A DNA stretch of 64,000 bases from Symbiodinium natans (GCA_905221605.1 CAJNDS010002276.1:105857-169856); one strand, 5' to 3'. Shown: positions 43,565 to 56,244, numbered from the stretch's first letter. Notes: a model not told the origin generated them from the sequence alone. Numbers and translations are program-made.

Positions 43565-46500
43565 TCATGCAGGTTCTTGGACCAGTTGCCGGCCATAGAT
43601 CACCTCACTTCTGAGAATCTGTCGACGTACCCCTGTTTCCGACAAGCACTGCAAAGCCGGCGCGAAGGAACGGAGGCAAAACATCGCACAACCATTCCGT
43701 TGCTGCCGAGCAGCTGGGGCAGCTTCGGGCACACCCTGCGCTTGCATGAGCTGCATCCTGGCAGGAGCTCGCAAGGTGCGCGTGGTTTAGGGCCCTAAGA
43801 GGCCTTAAGGCCCTCAAGGCCCTCAGGGTTTTGGAGTGGGGTGGGTTTGGGGGGGTGGGGGGTGGGGGGCGTGGGGCGGGGGGGGGGAGGCTATATTGCC
43901 GCCAGTGGATTTTGCCAATACTTGTTGCAGCTAGCCCTAAACACTACACCCTCAACCCTCTCAGCTCTAAACACTACACCCTAAACCCTCTCAGCTGGGC
44001 CCCTGACATCTGCTGCTGTTGCTGCTGCTGGGCTGCCTGCTCTTGCATCCGCTGCTGTTCCTTACACAGGGTTTCGGGGTTTTAGGGTTTAGGGCTTTGC
44101 GGTTTAGGGTTTCCACAGGGCTTACAGGCTCCGTGACTTGAAGACATGTATATAGCTGCAGAAACATCCTCAAACCTTCGAACTCACCCGGCACATCTCA
44201 CCAAGTCAGCGCAGGTGGTCTCAGCCCAGAACCCAAGCACAGGGATGCCACCCTAAACCCTAAACCCTAAACCCTAAACCCTAAACCCGAAACCCTAAAC
44301 CCTAAACCCTAAACCGCTGAGGATACGGTAAGTGGGAGACCATGTGCAAGAGCTCCGCTTCGGCTCCCGGGGCATTCTCCGGCAGCAGATTCTTCAAGAG
44401 GACCCTGGCCATGCGGAGCTTTGTGAAAGTGCTCAGAACAGCCTGCATCCTCAGAGGTTTAGGGTTTAGGGTTTAGGGTTTAGGGTTTAGGGTTTAGGGT
44501 TTAGGGTTTAGGGTTTAGGGTTTCGGGTTTTGGCCACTCTGACTCCTCGGGGTCTTAGCATCTCAAAGCGGGAAAACGGTGGGAGAAGAGCGCCTGTCTG
44601 TTCGGTTCGGCAAGAGAAGCTGTTCAAGCTGCTCCAGGACGCTGATTGTGTCGACCTCAAAGGCGCGCAACAGCCATCAGCAGTGTTGCAATAAATCAAA
44701 AATCAAGAAATATGAAAATAATGATAAACGTGATAACTATGATCATGACATTAATAAAAAAACAACAAGAATAATAATAATAACAATAAAAATAATTATA
44801 GTTTGCAAGGCTAAGACTCGGACACCCGAAATCGCAGCCAGGGCATCAGCATGGCTGACTGGACGGCAGGGTTTTCACGGTGGGCGAAGGCTACGTTTGA
44901 GGTCTCTGCAACCTCTACCAGCAAATTCTTGCCTTGTCCCCAGTTTTTGTTTCAGGACAGCAGTGCAACGTTCAACAGACACACTGATCAAGTGAAGGCG
45001 GCACTGCAGAAGCTCAGGACATCTCATAAGATTGTTGCAGAATGAAGTCAGGAACGGCCCGGGTCAGGCGCCGGGGTCTTCGAAGAACTGCATGAGCATT
45101 GGCGCTATAGTCGAGGGTGGTGCCTGTGATGCTCAAGGAGAGCAGACGCGCGAGCGACCCATCTGACACCTACTCTGCTGGAGCACGGCCTTCGGGTTTA
45201 GGGTTTAGGGTTTAGGGTCTATGGTTTAGGGTTTAGGGATTGCATCCAGAGATCTATACAGCTTTGCCTTGCATGGTTTTGACAGGCCACAACTCCCTCG
45301 GATGACTCTGCCCAGGGGCAGCCCGGACCCGCAATACAGATCCCCAACTAGTAGGATAGGATCCCCTTTAAAATAAGGACGTCAATAAGGTACCCCCGAA
45401 TTTCGGAAACTCCCATTTCAGTGGTTGTTCTGAGGACTGCTCTGGAAGCCGATGCTTTTGTTGACATGCATCTTGCAACAGTTCTCAGCCTACCTTCTTC
45501 GAGGTGTGCTGGGTTGGAATGCACTTGCCAGTCTATTCAGCAGGGAGTTTGATCTCTAGAGCAAACCCTATGTAGGACACGCTGCACCAAAAATGAGCCT
45601 TCTTCGCTTCCAGCAGGTGTTTGTTGCAGAGCGCAGGGTGAAGCAACTTATGGGGTTTAGGTCTGGGGGTTTCATCTCTCCAGGATACAGAAGAGCAGTG
45701 GTCTGTACTAGAAAATGGCCCTTGTAGACACGTTTTGGGGTAGCACTACATACCGTGTGCGAGCCGGTGCCCGCTAAACCTAAACCGTTTCGAAGCTCCA
45801 ACCCTGTATCCTGGCTAAAGCTTATGAACACCAAACCCGGAAAAAAGGAACTAAACCCTAAACCGGTATTAACCCTAAACGCTGAACCCTAAACCCTAAA
45901 CCCTAAACCCTAAACCCTAAACCCTAAACCCTAAACCCTAAACCCTAAACCCTAAACCCTAAACCCTAAACCCTAAACCCTAAACCCCAACACCCTACAC
46001 CCTAAACCCTAAACCCTAAACCCTAAACCCTAAACCCTCGAACTCCGCCCAGACCTCCGGGTCGAACTTCACGGCCGCAGCAAGCGACCCAAGCCCGCCA
46101 GCCATCTCGAGGAGGGACTCGGCCAGGCGGTGCTTTCAAAGGCTTTCTGTTTGGGGTTTACAGGGTTTTTAGAGGGTTTAGGGGGTGTTGTGAGGCTTAG
46201 AGGGTTTATAGGGATTATGAGGCTTATAGGAGTTTAGAGGGTCTAGAGGGTTTAGAGTTTAGGGTGTAGAGGGCTGAGAGGCTTTAGAGGGGTTTGCAGG
46301 GTTTATGCGGTTTGTAGGGTTTATAGGGTTTAGAGGGTTTTACAGGGTTTATAGGGTTTAGGGTGTTTTGAGGGTTTATAGGGTTTACAGGGTTTAGGGT
46401 GGTAAATGTAAAGCCCTACCTGAACCCGACAGCCGGAAGCCGGTCTAGGTAGACTGCCTTGCAACTTCTTCTGAGAAGCCCTAAACCCTAAACCTAAACC

Positions 46501-49500
46501 CTAAACCCTAAACCCTAAACCCTAAACCCTAAACCCTAAACCCTAAACCCTAAACCCTAAACCCTAAACCCTAAACCCTAAACCCTAAACCCTAACTGAG
46601 GCAAGAACCACGCCGCAGCTCCACGAGTCCGCAGAATGAGGCCAGTAGGGGCCTGGTTTATTGGGGTTTAGGGTTTAGGGTTTAGGGTTTAGGGTTTAGG
46701 GTTTAGGGTTTAGGGTTTAGGGTTTAGGGTTTAGGGTTTAGGGCTGAAGGGGCGAACAAACGGTTGTAGGATTTACAGGGGGCTTGCAGGGTCTCTATAG
46801 GGTCATAGACAGGGTCTTGTAGGTTTATGTAAGGTTTATAGGGAGCAGCGTGTATAGGGTATACTGGGAATGGGATGGGAGCCTATATGGTTATTGGGAA
46901 GCTAGTGGTTTATAGAACTTATATACATATCTATATATATATATGTATATATATATATGTATGTATATATATATATATATATAATGCACAGGTTCTACAG
47001 GTCTAGGGCTACGAGGCTGTTGGCTTGTCAGCAGACGTACCCGAAATACCTCGACGTCTAAACTCACCTCAATCCTACCAGCAAGCCAGTTCGGCATGCA
47101 ACCCGTAACCCTCAAGAAACCCTAAACCCTAAGCCCCATAAACCCTATAAACCCTAAACCCTCGTTTTGTGGAAATTCATGCCCGCCGGCCTCCCATGGC
47201 CATTTCGGGTGCCATGTATGGCATGGATCCCACGACCTTCCATTGAATGACTTATTTCAAATGCCACGATTCCAGTACCAAGGTTTAGCGTTTTGTTTCG
47301 GGTTTAGGGTTTAGGGTTCACCCGCGCCCTCCCCCCAATGTTTGATTCCTTCACGCGATTGTAACTGCGGCATTGAAGACTAAAAACAGCTGCACCCCGC
47401 CAAGTCTTCTGCTGTAGTCTTGCGCGTCAGGTTTCAAAGTCTGGGGCTCAATCCTGGTTCTTGCACAGAAGCACGCTGCAGGTCCAAGACGTTAAGTGTT
47501 CTGCAAACATGCCAGGGATGCTGTCCGAGAGGTCATGTCGGCTCTTACCAGCATTGCATGCCTGAAGAAAACAGGAGGCACATGGTCTGCATGAGGGACA
47601 TGAAAGGCTTAGAAATCTTCAGCATGTCTGTTGGTCTGAACTGTAGCTATCCGTCCGTCATGGAGCAGAAGTGTGGCACTCAATGGCAACATCCGTTCAT
47701 CTAGCAGCACCGCCTTTGGGAATGGACTCTATCCTCACTGCCATCAAGGGTCAATCTCGTGATACACAGCAGAACTGGAACAAATTTCCTGGCCACCTGC
47801 CTTGCCTCTTCCACATCCCGTGCGCATAAAACCCAAAACCTACACTCGGAAAACAGGCAGCCAAACGTGCCAGGCCCGCTTGAAGTCCACAATCCGCACG
47901 TGCTCCCTGCACAAGGCTATGGCCGTGCTGATCCAGTTCTGGTTTTTTACAACTTTTGCACCCGTGCTATGACTCTTTAAGCACAGACAACCAGGAGGGG
48001 AAGGCTGCACATTCTTGGAGTCCAGCATCGTCGAGAGCAGGTTGCGTGGAGTCGGGGGGCTTTTTTTTAAGGCGGGCGCAGAAGCCCTGAGCATCGTGTC
48101 GTGTTGTGTGTTTCCGGAAAGCTCCACCCAGACCAGCAACTATGAAGATGCAAATCCAAGTGTTGCTGGCATGCCTTTGCAGTTGCCTGGAACACCCGCC
48201 AAACTCGCAAGCTTGAAGGGCTTCACAAAGCCTTAAGAGCCACCTCCATGGTTGGAATACCACTGTCACAAAAACATACCACAAGTGGCTATGCCACCAG
48301 ATCAAACTTAGATCAAGTGATCTACGTCACCGCACATTGACGAATTCGAATGCCCAATACGCCCACAAGCCTGGAATTGCCTGAAATGGGAAGAGGGGGG
48401 GGGGGGGGGGGGGGGAGGGGTTCCCCAAATAGGGGCTCCTACACTAAGGATTTCCATGTTCGAGGTACAATATGGGGACCCATCTTCTATATACTCCCCT
48501 TAGAACCTTAATAACATACCATTTTTAGTATCCTCTTGGGTTTATATAAACTAAAAAAGAAAGAATACTCAAGGGAGTCTTTTGGGACCCAAAATCTCCC
48601 CGAGCTTCTCTGATGGCCTGTCGCTGCCAGCCAGGGTGGAAACGACGAGGTGTCGGAGGCAAATGTTGCGATGGGCGATGTTCTCACGGCAAGGGAGTTT
48701 AGGGTTTAGGGTTCAGGGTGTAGGGTTTAGGGCGGGATGAGCTCTTGAAATAGATGGCGGAATGCCAATCGTTAACCCTACGTCGCAATTGCGCCGTTGT
48801 GAATTAGTGGGGGTGCTGTTGGGAGTTCAACATTCGGTGACACCGCTATTCCTGGGGGCAGCGGGAGGGGAGCGGGGGCAGCGGGGGGAGCGGGGGCAGC
48901 AAGGGCAGCGGTCGGGCATGCGCTGGAGCCCTTAAAACACTTCATTTCTAGGTCAGGGGTGGGGGGGGGGGGCGCATGGGCAGCGGTTGGGCAGGGACCA
49001 GCAAACATGTCTCCTCCTCGGCAATCCGTTCGGCATGGCAATATCTAGTCCCAACCCCAAACCTCAGAACCACCCAGACAGAGGGTCACTACACCGGGGA
49101 CCGCATTACTTGTGTGGTGTCTGTGGGCATCAAAGCACTTGCAGCCAGAAGTCAAATGCCATCGCAAACCTCATAAGCCCTAAACCCTAAACCCTAAACC
49201 CTAAACCCTAAACCCTAAACCCTAAACCCTAAACCCTACACTTTCCTCACCCCAAGCACCAGCCTTGGAGTGGAGATGAGCTACGCCCCGCACCACTTGC
49301 TCGAAGCCTCAGGTGATGCCGGGGGCTCTTTTTTTCGCCTTGAGGCACTGGCCCTTCTCTCTGATTCTGACAAGCACCCTAAACCCTAAACCCTAAACCC
49401 TAAACCCTAAACCCTAAACCCTAAACCATTCTTAAGCAACTCCTCGGGATGTTCTCCTTTATACTAAGAGTCCTTAATAAGGAGTGTCGTACCGATAGAA

Positions 49501-51279
49501 AAAGCACAAACAAGGTAATATGTTGTTTTTTCAATGCAGGCACGTGCATATCTGCATATGTCTATAGATATGTAGACGTGTAGATGCGTGCAGATGTACA
49601 TATGCGCCCCTTTATCACGTATGCACCCGTCTATATCTATTTGTTTTTACATACATATCTATATATATATATATATATGCATATATAATATACATATAGA
49701 GCCACACATAAGTATATGTGTGAAAGTGTAACAGTGTGTGCGTGTATATAGAAAGAGGTATAGAGATATGTTGTCGTGGTTCACCTTGTATTCTAGAGAT
49801 GGGAAAACTCTGTGTGTAGAGAGAGAGAGAGAGACTCAAAAAAAAGGGCAATGCCCTTCTGCCCCAAAGGAAGATAAAGCTCGGTGCAGCGTAAGCGACA
49901 ATTGTTCACCTCCGCCTCCGTCATGCGCTGCTCTTGGCGACCTCCGTGGGATGTGGGTGCACCCAGAACTTTCTTGGAGCTTCTAGTGAAGGTACGGAAT
50001 GAGAGTTTCCAAGCATGCCCCTCCTTATATGGCATAAGCGGCAGAATCCCCGAAAGTAGTAGGGAGCCCCCGAGATTGAAAGAGCGCCCACCCTAAGTTT
50101 CAGAACTCAATGCAGTGTACGCTGGACCTTCTTGGACAAATAGGCAAGAGCAAGCTTGCATCTTTCTACTAGTACTTGTGGTGGGCCCCTGCCCTATGAT
50201 GCGGAAGCTCACCAGAAAACCTGCTTTCCGCTCTGCCAAGGCGCAGCTGATGATGTGCTCGATGTTTGAGCCTTGAGTAGCATGGGCAACCATGACGCAG
50301 CAAGAATGTCTCAGGGGCCCTGATCCGAGGATAGGAACCACCAGCAGCACCACACTTCAGCAGTCTCTCAACTCTTTGAGCAACGTTGCAAGTACTTGAG
50401 CAGCTCCTCTGAAGTGGACCCTATATACGTTCCCTCTAGGAGCCACACCGCCAGCAAACTCCATGATGAGGTAGACCCGCGAGAGGCTGTGAAGCATGTC
50501 CAGGCACTTGGCGATGTTGGGATGCCTCCGAGGCTGCTGGGATGGCGGAAGACCGTAAGATGATTGTTAATTATGGCTTCAGGTTGGTTGGAAAAGTACT
50601 CCTAGCCCACATCGCCCTTTAGACACTTTAGCACTTGTCCGGCTTGGACTCTTGAACCGATAAAGGAGGGGCACTTGGACCGGCCTCACAACCTCGCCCG
50701 TGAGCCGGAACTCGCGGTAGATGCTCTCAAGCAAGCCAGGATCTTGCGTCTGGCAGGTGTGGCCACAGGCTAGGGCCACGGGGCCGCAGCGAAGGGAGCG
50801 TTGATTGAAGACAGGGTGCCTTCACGATTGAGAAAGCAGTGGCCTCTTGCGTTCCGACGTAGTTAATTTAATCTCAGCTACCTGGAGCTGCCCAGTGAGA
50901 TCTTGTTTACGCACTTCACCCAACCAGGATAACCAAGGCTGTGCACAAAGTGCGTCTCCCATGGCAGCCTGCGATTTCTCGAAGATCTTGACGGCAACTG
51001 CCTTTTGATCCACGTCGACTGCCTGGTGCTCAAGAGATGAATGAACTAACAGGCAATCCATTCAACACCCAGCTGCATACAACATGGATAAACCCCAAAC
51101 GCTACACCATAAACCCTAACCCTAAACCCTAAACCCTAAACCCTAAACCCTAAACCCTAAACCCTAAACCCTAAACCCTAGTTGAGAGGCTCTGAGAGGC
51201 TCTGAGAGGCTGGCTTGCAGCACCATGCCCTTGTGGCACGGGAGCCTGCTGAGACAAAATCTCGGACTTGCCATGCAAT
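43565..51279 (-). CDS. CDPK-family kinase-like gene, catalytic residues lost (presumed pseudokinase)
   Basis: Eighteen chained exons encode a kinase fold in correct order: degenerate glycine loop (VSAGSRATRAV for LGxGxxGxV), VAVKIFEK with the lysine kept, helix-C YREFRLTHPNIAKC, hinge VYLIMEFAGG, helix E VVRGVAHLHSK, catalytic loop AHRNICLRH, VRIVDFKRAW, SMPYMAPEMAMGG, ADSWSCG, KFDPEVWAEF and a CDPK-like junction (LSTFTKLRMARVLLKNLL). The catalytic Asp is Asn, the loop Lys and Asn are Cys and His, and the DFG glycine is Lys; the DFG Asp and APE remain. The tail is Gln-rich (QEQAAQQQQQQQMSG) and no EF-hand was found. Frames are open and in phase, so this is a gene and not a pseudogene by sequence. 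It is likely a scaffold or allosteric kinase homologue; residual activity is not excluded. First exon and last border are uncertain. Confidence 0.85.
43850..43895. repeat. G-rich tract
   Basis: GGGTGGGGGGTGGGG-type text inside the last intron of the pseudokinase gene, with several G runs able to form quadruplexes. Confidence 0.8.
44254..44314. repeat. Telomere-like tract left of exon 44318-44449
   Basis: About eight CCCTAAA units. In the sense strand the intron after this exon begins GCGGTTTAGGG, exactly as CDPK intron 5 does. Confidence 0.95.
44456..44530. repeat. Telomere-like tract right of exon 44318-44449
   Basis: About ten TTTAGGG units, which in the sense strand read CCCTAAA just before the acceptor. 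Confidence 0.95.
45345..45412. mobile_element. Palindromic element fragment
   Basis: GATCCCCTTTAAAATAAGGAC and GGTACCCCCGAATTTCGGAA text matches the family at 29885 and 31671. It lies in an intron of the pseudokinase gene. Confidence 0.5.
45855..46038. repeat. Telomere-like tract abutting an exon
   Basis: About 22 CCCTAAA units with two CACCCTA variants, ending at the donor of the exon that finishes at 46040. Confidence 0.95.
46140..46400. repeat. Old, degenerate telomere-like tract
   Basis: GGGTTTATAGGG, GGGTTTAGAGGG and GGGTTTACAGGG variants show a decayed repeat. Confidence 0.8.
46479..46743. repeat. Inverted telomere-like tracts around a 41-base exon
   Basis: CCCTAAA at 46479-46595 (about 16 units) and TTTAGGG at 46662-46743 (about 11 units) enclose the exon 46612-46652. 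Confidence 0.97.
46915..46985. repeat. TA/TATG microsatellite
   Basis: Alternating TATATATG and (TA)n text in an intron. Confidence 0.9.
48395..48600. mobile_element. G run and palindromic element
   Basis: A 21-base G run (48395-48415) borders GGGGTTCCCCAAATAGGGG text. A segment ending TTTTGGGACCCAAAA follows, with imperfect inverted arms spanning about 48416-48600. Confidence 0.5.
49178..49427. repeat. Two CCCTAAA tracts on either side of exon 49264-49307
   Basis: The tracts lie at 49178-49240 and 49376-49427. Here both have the same orientation. A fragment of the GGGATGTTCTCCTTTATACT element follows at 49445-49490. Confidence 0.9.
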
Positions 51280-51412
51280 CTTCGAGCTTCGCTGTCGTCC
51301 GGAAAACATGCGTAGGGTTTAGGGTTTAGGGTTTAGGGTTTAGGGTTTAGGGTTTCAGGTTTAGGGTTTAGGGTTTAGGGTTTAGGGTTTGGGGTTTGGG
51401 GTTTAGGGTTTT
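51110..51412. repeat. Telomere-like tracts around the first recognised pseudokinase exon
   Basis: CCCTAAA at 51110-51180 and TTTAGGG with TTTGGGG variants at 51312-51412 enclose exon 51229-51279, again left CCCTAAA and right TTTAGGG. A triple GAGAGGCTCT repeat lies at 51183-51210. Confidence 0.95.
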
Positions 51413-51799
51413 GAGCTTGTAAGTTGCATCTGCCTGCTGATGAGGCGGAAATTGCCCACCATATTCGTGGTCTCCAGAATCTGCTCGTTTACGGGCCCTG
51501 GGCAGGCCCAGCTGGTGCACAAAGCTGAGATGGAGTCAACGTATTCTATGCTTATCGGAGTCACGAAACGAACTCTTGATCTTTGTACGGCGTGCAGTGA
51601 CGCATGAACCCAGACATCTCAGGGCACCATCAGCTGAGATCTTTGCGGAACTCTGGCATCAAGGTCTTGGGGATCTGGTCCCAAAGCAAGCTGGAATGCT
51701 CGACCTCGGACATCAGCGAGGGGCGCGAGGGTTCCCCACGTAAAATGCTGGGCAGTTCGAGTGAAAAGCTTTGGGCGTTGCGCGCCTCTTGCAAAGATA

Positions 51800-51867
51800 T
51801 GTATATATATACATACACACACATACATACATACATACATACATACATACATACATACATACATACA

Positions 51868-51898
<31 letters not shown>

Positions 51899-52135
51899 TA
51901 GATAGGTAGATAGGTAGACAGATGGATAGATATGTGTATATTTATATATATATATATATATTCTATATATTTGTAGATATGTAGTGCATATATTGATTTA
52001 TTTATTTAGTTAGTTATTTACTTATATATATGTTTATACTCATGCTTATACATATTTATACTCGATATGTAAATTTATATTTACATTCACATTCATATTT
52101 ATATTTACATAGATTTATTTGTATATAGGTATACT
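51800..52135. repeat. (CATA)n, (GATA)n and TA-rich microsatellites
   Basis: A run of about 20 CATA units (51813-51896) is followed by GATAGGTAGATA text and a TTTATATT-rich stretch. Confidence 0.95.
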
Positions 52136-52149
52136 TACATCTAAGCACT

Positions 52150-55100
52150 CCGCCGGGACATCCACTATGTTCCTGTAAGGGATCCCTCTTAAGGAACTTC
52201 GAAGGATTCGTTTTGGGCCAGTGTGGAGTCTTTAACTCTACGTCCACCTCTACCTACGTCCAGGTTAGAAAGCCATTCGATGCCATGCGCTGAACAGTTG
52301 AACAGTTCTCAGGCCTAGTGCTTTGTTTTCACATCCCCTTGAGGCACATGAAGCCGCCTTGCCTTGAACTCCCGCTCTGGGCCAACTACACTTCTCCCAT
52401 CACAACGCCGGACCCTAGGCTACACAGATGAGGCCGCTCACTTGCACTTGTGCTGCTTCCTCTGCGGAGTCGAAATCCACTTCGACCTGGGAAGTGGAGC
52501 CGAACTGGCTTTGGGATCACGGTTCTGCTTTCGGATTGTGGCGTCATCATCCCTTCGTCTTGGGTAGCGAACAACATGGACACGACACCAGACACCGAAA
52601 CCAAAGCACCAGCAACCAACTAACAACTTCAACTCATCACAAACAACGAAGTTCATCGTCCGCTGCTTGATGCTTTTATGGTCAGGCAAAATGAACATGA
52701 GGTTCTGATCGGAATAAAATATTGTCACAGGCCAAAAGTTGTTCAACTCAGCAAATCTTGGTCTTGGCGTTTGTCCAAACGAAAAGAAATGGGAAGTACA
52801 GAAAACAATTGTCCTTCGCCACAGACGTCAGAGTCTTCGTGAACAAGAAGCAAATATTTAATATGGCACGGAGAAAGCCCATCTCATATTTTGTCCTTGT
52901 GTTTCGCAATGCTTTTTAGAAACCGGGTCACTGCGTAACCTGAACTCAAACACGGGAATCACATGCGCGGAAGGTACTTAATAACACAACCAGAGCTCAC
53001 ACGACACACTTACAACTACAACTGAGTGGTTGCAGATGGTATCTCCAAGGCCTTCACATACCCCGCGGCGAAAGAAACATGCTTTCTGCACGACTTGAAC
53101 AGTGACAGTTGGGCAGGATAGATGGACCAACGCGGCATGTGAAGACTCAGACTTCCTTCCGAATCCCTCGACGAACAAGACAAGAGCACAACAAGGCTTC
53201 TCCAACGGCTGTCCCATCAAAAAATGCAGACACAGACATCACGAAAAACGATTCAAGGATTCTGAGTACCAAGAACTCATTGTGAGCAGGAACCGGTGTA
53301 CGCGTTGGATTCTTGACTGTTTCTTGCGAAATGCTGATGGTTTCTTGCGGAATGCTGAGTGCCTGAGTCCCGAATCACTTGAGACAGAGAAGCTTTGTGG
53401 GTTGAGCAACACTCTCTGAGTGAAGGAGGGGAAGTGGGGGTGGGTGTGAGGGTGGGGGTGAGGGTGGGAGTGGGGGTGGGAGTGGGGGTGGGAGTGGGGA
53501 GGGGGGCGGGGCGGGGGTGAGCGTGACGAGGGGCGTTCGTTTCCGAGGCACGTTTGTGTCGAACCCGCAGCTAGCTACGTTTCGAATTTCCCTTCACACA
53601 AGACATCCCAACTGAGCAAGGAGCATTCAGCATCAACTTGGCACGCAGCATGTTCCTGTCATGGACGTCTACAACTCGCCACAGCAATGGTCCGCTTTCA
53701 GTTGTGCTGCCGGTGCGGCTCCAGGCGATCATGAAAGAGCTTTTTCCAGCAAAGGCATGGTAATTCAAGACACTAGCCAGGCTAATTAGCTCGGAACTGC
53801 AGCAGCTGGAACAAAAACAAAGCTTCGCCAGGAGCTCGTCTTCCACATGGCCCGCGAGAGGTTGACCGCTCGTTTGAGCGCCTCATCTGGATCTCATGTG
53901 GATTCTCGATCACAGGCGGGATTCATTCGGGTCTTTCCATGGGCACTCGCAGGATATCCCATGCCCTCAGAGATACACCTCGGAAGAATGGCTCACAAAC
54001 TCTTTCATGAGAAGTGGCCGTTTGCATTGCTGGCTTCTTGCTGAGAGAACTACCTCCTCAAAGGCCTATTGTTTGGTCAACTTGCGTGGTCCCGAAAGTT
54101 TCCCCAAAGACTCATAGACCCAGGCCCCGGCTGCAACATCTCGCAAGAGTTCAAAGTAGAGGACATCATCCACGCCCGCGGCAAGAAGGTCGTTGTGACG
54201 CCTTCTGCATTCGCTAAGACGAACAGCTACTATGAGCGAAGTCAAAAGCGTGTCCTATGGGGAAGATTAGCAGTGCAGTGCTGCCCGCCGAGAAGCACAA
54301 GTGGCACGACAGATGCAGCAGTCAGCATCAGGATGGCATGGGCATAAGGCCCTGGAGACCAGGCTTCAACTTTCACAGTCTGCCCTATATACAGCTGCGG
54401 AAGCAGAAGTTAAGCTTCCTCAAAGTCCCTGCCTGATGAGAATCTCGTTCGTCTCGCGATTGAGCAGCACCGGCTTTGGCATCAGCAGCACTGCAATGAC
54501 ACACACCTGCCAGGTAGATCACATGCAACAAGCGTCGCGTGCATTGAGGCCAGTACGTGGCACTGCAAGGCACATGCGGCTTTGCCGGCCGCGACTGAAG
54601 GTGAAAACTGCTAGCCACAAGCTGGTGCGAAGCGCACGCGCGTCCCTTCGGCTCTTTTCAACAGTTGCTTCAAAATCTCCGTTCCCCGGCCACAAACTTT
54701 TCCGAACGCAAGCTGCCCTGCCTGTGCTGAATGCCTCTGAATCTGCGCCACGATCCTTAGATTTGAGAGACAGATGGATGACTCATACATTAGCGGAGAA
54801 GGTTTAAACCGTGGGAGCAAAAAAAACTTCTCCCTCCCCAGGATATTAAACCCCCCAACCCCTCAATATTAAATGTCCCATTCTGAGCGTATGGGGAATA
54901 TCATGGGAATATCCAATATCAGAAGGTACGTGGGGGGTTTATATCGGGGTTTATATCGGTTTATATTAGGGGGAGGGATTGATTACAGACAAGCTTGGGA
55001 CTGGACCTCTTGGCTTGAACCAGCTCCTCTTGGTACTCGAGGATGCAGGGGATCAGGACCTCTCTTCGGAATTCTACGCTCTGCAATTTAGGGTTTAGTG

Positions 55101-56240
55101 TTTATAGGGTTTAGGGAGCATGCCCCAGCATAGCCACTTGATTCACTTGATTTTCGGGCACAGCATGTGAATGAAAGTCCACAGTTTGAGGAGCGCACGT
55201 TGTCTGCCCGAAGGAGGGCCTGAATGCTCACAGCTGCCGTGGCCCATGTGATGTGCAGTGTGAGGACGAGGCCACGCAACAAGAAAAGTGATGCGCGCGA
55301 GTAGAGTCATCCATGTGGATTCATGCCGGGGCATCAACATGCTTCAACCCTGCCACCTGCCTGCGTCAGGTCGCGGTCGCTGAGCAAACCGTCTGCCGCG
55401 TCCGTCCTCGGAAAGGTGTGATCGCGAGGTTATGCTCAGATTGACACGTGCTTGCTGTGGCAGGACGTGGAAGAGCGTAGCATGCAGCCTTTCTGTTGCA
55501 GCTTGTGATGCACAGCTTTTTCAGCCACTTCCAAGTCTGCGCGCTGGGGGACGGGGTTCCAAGCTGCGCGGATATCACAAGGCAATCCTGACTGCCATAT
55601 AGCTGGCTACATGGGCAGCCGTGATGGGCCATCTCTGTGAAATCCGCAGTGATCGCTTCAGCTGCAGGTCCAGGTACAGTCGCCAAGGAATTAGGATGAC
55701 TTTGGCGCATCGGCTCGTCAGCAAGTCACACACATCAGCCAGCGGCTGCAGCGCACGAGGGATCCACTCCACAAGCTCGGCGCACGCCCCCCTCCGCTTC
55801 TGCAGCCGGGATCGGAAGTTGCGATTCCGAAGAATTTCCTGTCAGGACGGCAAAGTTCAGACAGTCACCCGGTTGTGAAAGGCTGGCGCTAGAGCTATGA
55901 GCAGGCCTGCTTCCTTTAGTCTGCTTCTGGACATGCAGTTGGGGCTCTAGGGGGTGGAGGCTCCAGCCTGTCTGCTGCAAATATGTCGGCTGATCATCTT
56001 CCTGCTGCCTACCAAAGATTCAAGATCCAATCTCTTGCAACCCGGGCTCGTGTAGCCGCCCTGGAAGAAGAAGTAGTGGATTCCTACACACTTGCCGGCT
56101 CAACGATTGATATCTCTGTGACTCAAAGATGTTACCACATACTGTCATGTAATGAAATATAATATAATAATCTAATCTAATCTATGATATCAATATAACT
56201 ATAAATATAATAACTATAAAAAATATTATGTATATATATA
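52150..56240. other. Repeat-poor island with coding-like frames, unresolved
   Basis: Apart from a short tract at 55088-55112 and GGGAGTGGGGGT repeats at 53420-53525, no telomere-like text occurs. Protein-like frames include minus 53571-53846 (containing LLWRVVDVHDRNMLRAKLM), plus 54069-54347 (containing VEDIIHARGKKVVVTPSAFA) and minus 55366-55710 (114 codons, Cys-containing). A palindromic element with GGGGTTTATATCGG text lies near 54825-54975. No domain or consistent gene model emerges. The island may hold one or more unknown genes or a decayed element. Confidence 0.35.
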
Positions 56241-56244
56241 TATA

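Larger units (their letters stand above)
43565..51279 (-). other. Exon map of the pseudokinase gene
   Basis: Exons in transcription order: 51279-51229 (5' border uncertain), 51022-50969, 50749-50700, 50525-50449, 50271-50221, 49941-49897, 49307-49264, 48682-48618, 47906-47867, 47236-47191, 46652-46612, 46457 to 46431 or 46420, about 46132 or 46117-46040, 45169-45072, 44449-44318, 44175-44130, 44060-43993 and 43757-43565. Donors by this reading: GC GC GG GT GT GC GC GC GT GC GT GT GA GC GC GC GA. Acceptors are AG|G except for exons 3 and 8 (AG|A) and the exon at about 46117-46132 (AG|T or AG|C). The GG donor of exon 3 is doubtful: a GT six bases further on would need a non-AG acceptor. The exon ends ADSWSCG at the same point (phase 0) as DLWSCG in the CDPK gene. 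Confidence 0.75.

Noticed and set aside
48152-48231. Minus segment with FKLASLAGVPGNCKGMPATL as the DFG/activation-loop exon of the pseudokinase
   Set aside because: It joins in phase too, but the exon 47906-47867 (VRIVDFKRAW) fits the position between HRN and APE better and leads cleanly into VVGSMPYMAPE. The alternative would leave that exon unexplained.
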